A stretch of DNA of 11,202 nucleotides from an uncultured Propionibacteriaceae bacterium (GTDB lineage Bacteria > Actinomycetota > Actinomycetes > Propionibacteriales > Propionibacteriaceae): contig CAKZJI010000179.1 in assembly GCA_936941515.1 (NCBI GenBank), forward strand, positions 1 through 11,202, written 5' to 3'. The notes under the pieces are model-generated. The model was not told the origin of the DNA. It was given only the letters and a program-made list of their open reading frames with translations, and made no database searches. Position numbers and translations under genes: made by a program. Every line of letters begins with the position of its first letter. Position 1 is the first letter of the stretch. This document shows, piece after piece, positions 5,643 through 11,202 of the stretch.

Positions 5643-6829
5643 TTCCCCAGGACCAACTGGTCGGGGGGCGAATCAAGGCGCTCTGTGAGCTGCTCGGGGT
5701 CTCGCGCGTCCGGCTGGCTGAAATGGTCGGCATGAGTCCAGCTCAGGTCTCCAAGATTGAGAACGGCAGCCAGCGCATGAGTCCTGACATAGCCGCTACG
5801 CTCGCCAGGCGCTACAACGTCCCGCTGGACTTCTTTGTCCACCACGACCCTTTGACCGAGGCCGTCGTCCCCACCTTCCGCAAGAAAGCCCGTGCCCGGG
5901 TAGCTGAGCAGAAGCGGGCCGTTCGCCTAGTCCGCGAAGCGGCGCGGGTGTTTTCCCGTGCCTCGACCGAGAGCAACTACCGCCCTTTCGAATTCACCCG
6001 GGACCCCGACCTTCTCGACGACGTCGAGCAAGTGGCCACTGAAGTGCGCCGCGCCGGTGGCATCGGGCCGGAAGACCCGGTGCCCAACGTCACCCGAATC
6101 CTTGAGCGCCAAGGAATCGCGGTGATCAATGGGCTCGATCCTGAGGGCGGCGATGCCGATGCCGTGACCGGTATCAGCCTGCCCACCACTCATAGCCAGC
6201 GGCCGCTGGTGGCCATCGTTAACTCAGCCCCTGGAGCTGTCGCCCGGTTCACCCTGGCGCACGAGGCTGCCCACCATATTTGGGACAACGACCTCGCCAG
6301 CCCCATGACCAGCACCAAGGACTACCGTGAAAAGAGGGCTCACCGGTTCGCTGGGACGCTGCTGCTGCCGGAGAAGGTGGTCAGGAAACGCATCACGGAA
6401 GGCGCCACCCTGCGGAGCTACCTCCCCATCAAAGCCGACTATGGCCTCAGCGTCGGTTCCATCATCTTCAGAGCCTGCGACCTAGGTGTGATCTCTCCCG
6501 ATCGGGCCAGGAGCCTGCGGATCCAGCTGTCTTCGCTTGGCTGGCGAGACCCCGAAATCGAGCCTGTCGAAGTGGCGAGTGAACGGCCGCTGCTGCTCAA
6601 GCAGGCACTCAGCCGGGTCACCCAATTGAATGGTATGGCTTTGGCCCGGTACACCGGGCTGCCCGCCCACCTGGTGCGCTACTGGATGCAGCTCGACCCA
6701 GAACCACATGATGCTCCAGCAGCAGAGGTCATTGAGCTGTCGGCCCTCCGGCGCCGCAAACTCGGTTTGGCGTCGTCCCCAAAGGAGGAAGGCCAAGGAC
6801 CGACGAGTCCGAGCGGGAGGGCGACATGA
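5639..6829 (+). CDS. XRE-family regulator fused to ImmA/IrrE zinc metallopeptidase
   Basis: A 396-aa two-domain protein. An XRE/Cro-type helix-turn-helix fills about 10-66 (RLAEMVGMSPAQVSKIENG). The ImmA/IrrE (DUF955/COG2856) domain spans about 150-290, with the zinc motif HEAAH at 208-212 and a likely third ligand at Glu231 in EKRAHRFAGTLLLP. ImmA cleaves the repressor of ICEBs1 and IrrE cleaves DdrO, so a proteolytic switch is the expected role. About 95 further residues follow. Within them NGMALARYTGLPAHLVRYW (331-349) resembles a second helix-turn-helix. The GTG start has GAGGAGG seven bases upstream and overlaps the previous stop. The 3' end (from 6779) is partly duplicated after the TOPRIM gene. 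Its last codon overlaps an ATG (ATGA) that opens a small ORF. Domain calls are firm; the target is unknown. Confidence 0.93.
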   Translation: MIPQDQLVGGRIKALCELLGVSRVRLAEMVGMSPAQVSKIENGSQRMSPDIAATLARRYNVPLDFFVHHDPLTEAVVPTFRKKARARVAEQKRAVRLVREAARVFSRASTESNYRPFEFTRDPDLLDDVEQVATEVRRAGGIGPEDPVPNVTRILERQGIAVINGLDPEGGDADAVTGISLPTTHSQRPLVAIVNSAPGAVARFTLAHEAAHHIWDNDLASPMTSTKDYREKRAHRFAGTLLLPEKVVRKRITEGATLRSYLPIKADYGLSVGSIIFRACDLGVISPDRARSLRIQLSSLGWRDPEIEPVEVASERPLLLKQALSRVTQLNGMALARYTGLPAHLVRYWMQLDPEPHDAPAAEVIELSALRRRKLGLASSPKEEGQGPTSPSGRAT

Positions 6830-6834
6830 TGGAG
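6779..6834 (+). repeat. Left copy of a direct repeat bounding the ATPase-TOPRIM pair
   Basis: This stretch covers the last 17 codons of the ImmA/IrrE gene and the overlapping ATGATGGAG. It aligns with 8682-8734 with one 3-base gap: by hand I count 42 of 53 aligned bases identical. The reading frame and TGA stop also align (TSPSGRAT-stop against TNPSGRTP-stop). Confidence 0.6.
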
Positions 6835-6963
6835 CGGTTGGTCGAGCTGCTGTGGCACAGCAAATCCCTTCAGGTAGCGTGTCACAGTCACTACTTCTCA
6901 GGCAAAGGTTCCGTGAGGACCCGGGAGCAGCCAATGAGACGATATGTGCACTGGAAGGACTGA
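6826..6963 (+). CDS. Possible 45-aa ORF between ImmA/IrrE and ATPase genes
   Basis: The ORF starts at ATG 6826, overlapping the ImmA/IrrE stop as ATGA, with GGGAGG five bases upstream. It ends three bases before the ATPase start. The product, MMERLVELLWHSKSLQ followed by a His/Arg/Trp-rich tail ending RRYVHWKD, has no motif I know. The first dozen codons have the GC-rich third positions of real genes here; the rest are mixed. It may be a small cassette protein, a leader that couples translation of the ATPase, or the decapitated start of a gene once continuous with the remnant at 8743-8985. Coupling signals support translation; conservation is untested. Confidence 0.35.
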   Translation: MMERLVELLWHSKSLQVACHSHYFSGKGSVRTREQPMRRYVHWKD

Positions 6964-6966
6964 ACC

Positions 6967-8118
6967 ATGCAGATCACCCATGTCACTGCACACAACTGGC
7001 GCAATTTCAAGAACCTTGACTTCGCAGTGGCGGATCGCCTGCTGATTGTCGGACCAAACGCAGCGGGTAAGTCGAATCTGCTTGACCTCTTCCGCTTCCT
7101 CGGCGACATCTCCCGGCCAGGCGGTGGTTTGGCGGCGGCCCTTGAAGCGCGCGGTGGCTTGTCAAGGGCACGTTGCCTGTTCGCCCGAAACAACCACAAG
7201 GGCGAACTCGCCATCATGGTTGATCTGCGCGACGGGGAAGATGAATGGCGCTATGAGTTGGCGATCAAGGGGAAGAAGGGCGGCCACAACCGCCCCATCG
7301 TCGTTCGCGAGATCGTCACCCGCAACGGCAGGGAGTTGCTGTCCCGCCCGGACGCCAACGATGCCCGGGACCCAGAGCAGCTCACCCAGACGCACCTGGA
7401 ACAGATCTCCGCCAACCAGGAGTTCCGGCCCATCGCCGAGTACTTCGCCAAGGCCAACTACTTCCACCTGGTGCCCCAGATGATCCGTTATCCTCAAGCG
7501 GGCGGGGCGAGCCCTCGGGCATTCGGCAGTTCCATGATCGCAGACATGAACGCGACGCCGGCCCGCACCAGGCAGGCGTGGTTCCGGCGCATCGAGCGGG
7601 CCCTGCAGTCGGCGGTTCCAGGATTCGAAACGCTGCGGCTGGAGGTGGACAAGGCGGGACAGCCACACCTGATTGCCGGATACCGCAACTGGCGCAAGAG
7701 CCCGTCGGAGCAGAACGAAACCGACTTCTCTGACGGTACCTTGCGCCTGATCGGACTCCTGTGGACCATCATCAGCTCTCCTGCCAACGGCGGAGTGCTG
7801 CTCCTGGAAGAGCCGGAACTCTCGCTCAACGCGGCTGTCGTGCAGAAGCTGGCCTCGCTTCTGGCGATGGCCCAGCGCGGGACCAGCATGCAGGTGATCC
7901 TCTCGACCCACTCCCCGGAGCTGCTCGACGACGAAGGCATTCGCCCAGGGGAAGTTCTGGTACTGCAGGTGACCAGCGACGCCACGGTCGCCAACCAGCT
8001 CTCCGAGATCGCCGAGGTAGAAGCTCAGATCAGCGCCGACCTTCCCCTGTCCGAAGTGGTGGCGGAGCTGATCAACCCAGGCGACCTGACCGGCCTCATC
8101 AAGGCCGCGAGGCGGTAG
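6967..8118 (+). CDS. AAA/ABC-type ATPase, OLD/RloA-like (AAA_21/AAA_15)
   Basis: A 383-aa SMC/ABC-class ATPase. Residues 1-10 (MQITHVTAHN, then WRNFKNLDF) are the typical first strand of RecF/OLD-like proteins. Walker A is GPNAAGKSN at 29-37, a signature-like FSDGTLRLIG lies at 254-263, Walker B is VLLLEEPE at 277-284, and the H-loop is STHSPELLD at 313-321. The middle, about 60-250, is the inserted lid or coiled region and is family-variable. There is no nuclease domain in this chain. The following gene begins two bases after the stop and encodes a TOPRIM-like protein, so the pair resembles a split OLD nuclease or RloA-RloB/PARIS-type arrangement. In those systems the ATPase senses or assembles and the partner acts. 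ATP hydrolysis is strongly predicted; the trigger is unknown. Confidence 0.93.
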   Translation: MQITHVTAHNWRNFKNLDFAVADRLLIVGPNAAGKSNLLDLFRFLGDISRPGGGLAAALEARGGLSRARCLFARNNHKGELAIMVDLRDGEDEWRYELAIKGKKGGHNRPIVVREIVTRNGRELLSRPDANDARDPEQLTQTHLEQISANQEFRPIAEYFAKANYFHLVPQMIRYPQAGGASPRAFGSSMIADMNATPARTRQAWFRRIERALQSAVPGFETLRLEVDKAGQPHLIAGYRNWRKSPSEQNETDFSDGTLRLIGLLWTIISSPANGGVLLLEEPELSLNAAVVQKLASLLAMAQRGTSMQVILSTHSPELLDDEGIRPGEVLVLQVTSDATVANQLSEIAEVEAQISADLPLSEVVAELINPGDLTGLIKAARR

Positions 8119-8120
8119 CC

Positions 8121-8702
8121 ATGCACGTCGTGGTGGAGGGCGAGTCCGACAAAGCAGCCGCGAGGCGAGTGGTGGAGTTTGCTGGAAGGCAAGTGCACCA
8201 TGTGACCGTTACCCGGGGAAAGACCAAGCTTGACCCAAAGCTGGCCAACTATTCGAGGGCCGCCCGTGACCAGCCCTGGGTGGTGTTCCGGGATTCGGAC
8301 AACCAGTGCCCCGTGAGCCTGCGCCAAAGACTGCTGGCAGGAATCCCAGACAACCCGTTGTTCGCCTTGAGGATCGTGCACACCATGACTGAGGCATGGC
8401 TGCTGGCAGACAGGCTCGGATTCAGCCGCTATTTCGCGGTCTCGTCCGACACGGTTCCCATCGATCCCGAAGCCAAACCACACGCCAAGCAGACGCTCCT
8501 TCACCTCTGCCAGCGCAGCCGCAGCCGCGACATCCGGGAAGAGGTTGTGCATGGGCAAGCACACCCAGGCCCGCTGTTCGTGGAGCACCTGACCGAGTTC
8601 GCATCCCGCTACTGGGACGTTTCCGCCGCCGCTCAGAGCTGCCCGTCCCTGCAACGAGCCATCACCGCTATCCAGGCGCTACCAAAGGCTGGCCAACGAT
8701 AA
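8121..8702 (+). CDS. DUF4276/RloB-like protein with TOPRIM features
   Basis: A 193-aa protein. It opens with VVVEGESDKAAARRVVEF (3-20), where Glu6 fits the metal-binding glutamate of TOPRIM folds. VVFRDSDN (54-61) supplies the Asp58-x-Asp60 pair. EAWLLADRLGFSRYF (91-105) matches the conserved EAWLLAD segment of DUF4276 proteins, which are commonly paired with ABC-type ATPases. RloB, an ORF found beside type I restriction genes, is a related TOPRIM-like family, and a decayed HsdS lies 3.3 kb upstream here. Likely role: the nuclease or effector half of an ATPase-effector pair. The start is ATG 8121, two bases after the ATPase stop with only a weak GAGGCGG ahead, so translation is probably coupled. 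The last seven codons and the stop fall inside a direct repeat shared with the ImmA/IrrE 3' end. Family call good; nuclease activity inferred. Confidence 0.82.
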   Translation: MHVVVEGESDKAAARRVVEFAGRQVHHVTVTRGKTKLDPKLANYSRAARDQPWVVFRDSDNQCPVSLRQRLLAGIPDNPLFALRIVHTMTEAWLLADRLGFSRYFAVSSDTVPIDPEAKPHAKQTLLHLCQRSRSRDIREEVVHGQAHPGPLFVEHLTEFASRYWDVSAAAQSCPSLQRAITAIQALPKAGQR

Positions 8703-8734
8703 ACGAATCCGAGCGGACGGACGCCATGATGGAG
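8682..8734 (+). repeat. Right copy of a direct repeat bounding the ATPase-TOPRIM pair
   Basis: Counterpart of 6779-6834, including CCAAAGG, GGCCAA, CCGAGCGG and CATGATGGAG in the same order. From 6791/8691 onward the offset is exactly 1900 bases. It contains the TOPRIM gene stop and a second ATGATGGAG whose frame is soon out of register with the coding frame that follows. Confidence 0.6.
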
Positions 8735-8742
8735 GGCTCCGA

Positions 8743-8985
8743 GTGTGGCTGGCTGCTCGGCGCCGGACCGATCTTGAGGCGGGCCGGGCGTCGCTGGATG
8801 ACCTGGTGCTGCACGACGAGTTCCTCCACGCCCTGTTCCTGTTCCTCGACATTCACGACTACGACGGCAGGGACCCGTCGGTCATCAAGTCCACCGACCC
8901 GCTCATCGTCCAGCGGGGACGCAAGAAGCGGGCAAGGAAGAACGCCGACGGCGAGATCGTCCGGTCCGAGGAGAATGAGGACTGA
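8743..8985 (+). pseudogene. Coding remnant or small gene after the cassette
   Basis: An 80-codon frame opening at a GTG. Most third positions are G or C, and the protein has sensible composition: an amphipathic acidic segment (SLDDLVLHDEFLHALFLFLD), then DIHDYDGRDPSVIKSTD, and a Lys/Arg-rich end before EENED. I do not recognise it. No ribosome binding site precedes the GTG, and the nearby ATG at 8726, in the repeat, is in another frame, so it is more likely the 3' end of a gene whose front was lost or frameshifted. It may once have joined the start preserved at 6826. It ends 19 bases from the convergent kinase gene. A genuine small gene is the alternative. Confidence 0.45.
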
Positions 8986-9004
8986 TCCCGCCGTCGACGC
9001 TGGG

Positions 9005-9961
9005 TCAGGCCAGACGCAGGTCCTTGGCCTTGACCGCAGCGACCTCCTCATGGGTCGGTGCGTAGGCACCCGCGCGCTGGACTGTCAGGCCCGACGTGAT
9101 CGTCGCCCGGTGCAGCGCCGGCATGATGTCGTTCCAGCCTGCGGACCGGAGTCGGACCTTGGCCTCACGGCCGCCGAGCAGGTCGGCGTCGAGCAGGCCC
9201 GAGATGAGGCCGCCCATGAACGAGTCGCCGGCGCCGACGGTGTCGACGACGTCGGTGGTGAGCGGGTCGATCACCAGCATGTCGCGCTCAGATGCGAGCT
9301 TGACGTAGATGCCCCACGGGCCGCGGGTGACCACGACCAGGCTCGGACCGAGCTTCAGCCACTGCCGCATGACCTCCTCGACGGGGGTGTCCTTGCCGTA
9401 GAGCCATTCGAGGTCTTCGTCGGAGACCTTGACGACATCGGCCAGCGCAACGAGCTCCTCGACGCGGCCGCGCGACTTGTCGGGGGACTCCATGATCGCT
9501 GGACGGGCGTTGGGGTCGTAGGAGACAGTGCCGACCTGCGACATCGCGCGGGCCGCCTCCAGGACCTGGGTGCCGCCGGGCTCAAGGGTCGCGGCGAGGC
9601 TGCCGGTGTGGAGGTGGATGATCGCATCCGGGGCGGGCAGTGGCGGTACCTCCCACGACAGGTCGAACTCGTACTCGGCGCTGCCGGCCTCGTTGAGGCG
9701 GGCGTACGCGAGCGATGTCTTGGCGGCTCCGTCGCTGCCGGGCACGACCCCGACGCCGTGGTCGGCGGCGTAGTCCTCGATCAGCTTGCCGTGGTCGTCG
9801 CGACCCCACCAGGCTCCGATCAAGGCGGGCCGACCGAGGCTGGTGATGACGCAGGCGACGTTGAGGGGGCTGCCGCCGACGTGCTCACTCCTGGTGTCGT
9901 CGCGGATGACGACGTCGATGAGCGCCTCGCCGAGGCAGAGGACGGGTTTGGATTGACTCAT
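9005..9961 (-). CDS. PfkB-family carbohydrate kinase (fructokinase-like)
   Basis: A 318-aa ribokinase/PfkB-superfamily sugar kinase that phosphorylates a sugar with ATP in the cytosol. Seen: an N-terminal strand with GEALID (11-16), the sugar-binding GGSPLNVA at 29-36, and the PfkB signature DTVGAGDSFMGGLISGLL at 240-257, where Asp246 is the catalytic base and GAGD forms the anion hole. GGSPLNVA is common in fructokinases; 2-keto-3-deoxygluconate or other kinases cannot be excluded. Length is normal. ATG 9961 is preceded by AAGGAGGT at good spacing, one of the best ribosome binding sites in the window. It lies 21 bases after the sugar transporter stop on the same strand, so the pair should be an uptake-and-phosphorylation operon. 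It converges on the remnant at 8743-8985 with no visible terminator between them. Confidence 0.92.
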   Translation of the reverse strand: MSQSKPVLCLGEALIDVVIRDDTRSEHVGGSPLNVACVITSLGRPALIGAWWGRDDHGKLIEDYAADHGVGVVPGSDGAAKTSLAYARLNEAGSAEYEFDLSWEVPPLPAPDAIIHLHTGSLAATLEPGGTQVLEAARAMSQVGTVSYDPNARPAIMESPDKSRGRVEELVALADVVKVSDEDLEWLYGKDTPVEEVMRQWLKLGPSLVVVTRGPWGIYVKLASERDMLVIDPLTTDVVDTVGAGDSFMGGLISGLLDADLLGGREAKVRLRSAGWNDIMPALHRATITSGLTVQRAGAYAPTHEEVAAVKAKDLRLA

Positions 9962-9982
9962 GGGGACCTCCTTGTCGGTCGG

Positions 9983-11202
9983 CTACTTGTTGAGGCCGAG
10001 CGTGTCTTCCATCTCTTCGAGTGGGATGCCCTTGGTTTCCGGCATCTTAGTCAGCACCCAGACGAGTTGACCGAACATGCAGACCAGGAAGATGGAGAAT
10101 GCCCAGCCGCCGCCCCAAGCGCCGATGATCGGCGGGAACGCGTAGGTTGTGATCGCGGCGAATACCCAGTGGGTCAGCGAGCCGAAGGACTGGCCGAGGC
10201 CGCGCACGCGCGTCGGGAAGATCTCCGAGATGAACACCCAGATCACCGACCCTTGACCGAAGGCATGCGCCGCGATGAACGCCAGGAGGCCGATCAGCAC
10301 CAGCGTCGACGAGGTCGAGTTGAAGTGACCTTGGAACATGAACATGACAGCGGTCAGGAAGCCCATCGAGACCAGGTAGCCGATGGAGCCGACGATCATG
10401 AGGGAGCGACGACCGATGCGGTCGATGACGGTCAAAGCGACCATTGTCGCGATCAGGTTCATTAGGCCGACGGCCACGGACATCAGCAGGGCAGCGTTGT
10501 CGTCGGCGCCCGCCTGCTTCATGACCTCGGGGGCGTAGTACAGGATCGCGTTGATACCGGAAAGCTGGTTGAACATGGCGATAAAGAACGCCAAGGCGAT
10601 GACCTTGAAGTAGCGGCGCGTGAAGAACTGGCTCAAGGTGGCCTGCGACCCGGCGGCGGCGAGCTGGTCGCGGATCTCCTGGATCTGCTCGTCGGACTCC
10701 TCGACGGTGTTGCAGAGGCGACGGCTGATAGCGATCGCTTCCTCCTCGCGGCCTTTGGCCATGAGCCAACGTGGCGTTTCGGGAACCGTCAGCAGGAACA
10801 CGAGGAACAGCACCGACGGGACGACCATCACGCCGAGCATCCAACGCCACGCGATCTGCGGGTCGGGGATGATCTGAGCGATGATGTAGTTCGACAGATA
10901 GGCCACGAGGATGCCGAGGACGATGTTGAACTGGACGAGGCCGACGAGGCGGCCGCGGACCTTCGCCGGGGCGATCTCCGCGGTGTAGATTGGCGCGCAC
11001 ACCGAGGACAGGCCGACGCCGACGCCGCCGACGAACCGGAAGATTATGAGCACCAGGTGGCTGGGCGCCAGGGCCGTTCCGAGGGCACCGAGTACGTACA
11101 GGATGCCGATGAAGAACAGCAGCGGCGTGATCAGGAACCCGCCGCCGACGCCGAAGAGACCGCTCATCAGCCCGACGATCCCGCCCAGCCCGACCAGCGT
11201 GA
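9983..11202 (-). CDS. MFS sugar porter, 5' partial, with TauE/SafE-like N-terminus
   Basis: The last 405 residues of a major facilitator superfamily sugar transporter, running off the right edge. Sugar-porter hallmarks: APIYTAEIAPAKVRGRL (after helix 4), VPETPRWLMAKGREEEA (after helix 6), NQLSGINAILYYAPEV (helix 7), DRIGRRSLM (after helix 8), VISEIFPTRVRG-like FISEIFPTRVRGLG (after helix 10) and the C-terminal PETKGIPLEEME. Helices 3 to 12 are present. Upstream of LYVLGALGTALAP (helix 3), where helices 1-2 and their D-R-x-GRR loop should be, the frame instead reads GLMSGLFGVGGGFLITPLLF, the first motif of TauE/SafE anion exporters. An in-frame ATG at 11167 falls inside that motif and is unlikely to be the true start. 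The gene may therefore be a fusion, or non-functional. It precedes the sugar kinase by 21 bases. Confidence 0.85.
   Translation of the reverse strand, partial: TLVGLGGIVGLMSGLFGVGGGFLITPLLFFIGILYVLGALGTALAPSHLVLIIFRFVGGVGVGLSSVCAPIYTAEIAPAKVRGRLVGLVQFNIVLGILVAYLSNYIIAQIIPDPQIAWRWMLGVMVVPSVLFLVFLLTVPETPRWLMAKGREEEAIAISRRLCNTVEESDEQIQEIRDQLAAAGSQATLSQFFTRRYFKVIALAFFIAMFNQLSGINAILYYAPEVMKQAGADDNAALLMSVAVGLMNLIATMVALTVIDRIGRRSLMIVGSIGYLVSMGFLTAVMFMFQGHFNSTSSTLVLIGLLAFIAAHAFGQGSVIWVFISEIFPTRVRGLGQSFGSLTHWVFAAITTYAFPPIIGAWGGGWAFSIFLVCMFGQLVWVLTKMPETKGIPLEEMEDTLGLNK

Noticed and set aside
8726..8985. ATGATGGAG at 8726 as the start of the gene ending at 8985
   Set aside because: The ATG is in a different frame. 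Read from it, the protein becomes Ser/Thr/Cys-rich nonsense over the region where the other frame is well biased.
8396..10465. Long rightward open frame (689 codons)
   Set aside because: It crosses the TOPRIM gene out of frame and runs antisense to the sugar kinase and transporter. Composition is shadow-like and there is no recognisable domain.
11165..11167. ATG as start of the sugar transporter
   Set aside because: The frame stays open to the window edge and this ATG lies inside a conserved membrane-helix motif with no ribosome binding site, so the gene is treated as partial.

Overview
The window is GC-rich DNA whose genes use G or C at most third codon positions, as in an actinobacterium. 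The family mix (membrane-anchored PDZ protease with a Pro/Gln-rich cytoplasmic tail, RlmG/RsmC-like methyltransferase, KptA) and the interspersed GGTTTCGAC...GCTCAACC repeats fit a Propionibacteriaceae-type genome. That placement is an impression from reading, not a search result.

Layout: (1) 1-277, a cluster of four copies of an interspersed repeat in both orientations. (2) 443-3013, two leftward genes: an HtrA/DegP-type serine protease, with a strong hairpin just past its stop, and a class I rRNA-type methyltransferase. (3) 3330-4500, two rightward genes: a GNAT acetyltransferase and an RNA 2'-phosphotransferase (KptA/Tpt1). (4) 4501-4985, a scrap region with no intact gene. It holds a short leftward coding scrap and the frameshifted C-terminal end of a type I restriction specificity subunit (HsdS), then an AT-rich dyad that looks like an operator. 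(5) 4986-8702, a tightly packed rightward operon: unknown protein, XRE-ImmA/IrrE metallopeptidase, a possible 45-aa ORF, an OLD/RloA-like ATPase, and a DUF4276/RloB-like TOPRIM protein. Genes overlap by 4 bp or are separated by 2-3 bp. (6) 8743-8985, a short coding remnant or small gene. (7) 9005-11202, a leftward sugar module: a PfkB-family kinase behind an MFS sugar transporter that runs off the right edge.

The most interesting part is 4986-8702. It looks like a defence-type cassette sitting in the debris of a type I restriction locus. The ATPase-TOPRIM pair is bounded by imperfect direct repeats (6779-6834 and 8682-8734). These duplicate the 3' end of the ImmA/IrrE gene and the overlapping start of whatever followed it, as if the ATPase-TOPRIM module had been spliced into an older operon. 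The TTGCA-N6-TGCAA dyad at 4941-4956 is a natural candidate operator for the XRE domain, which suggests a DNA-binding protease controlling its own operon.

A second oddity is at the right edge. The N-terminus visible for the sugar transporter reads like a TauE/SafE sulfite-exporter family protein, then changes within a few codons into the third membrane helix of a sugar porter. This implies an in-frame deletion fusion or an assembly join.
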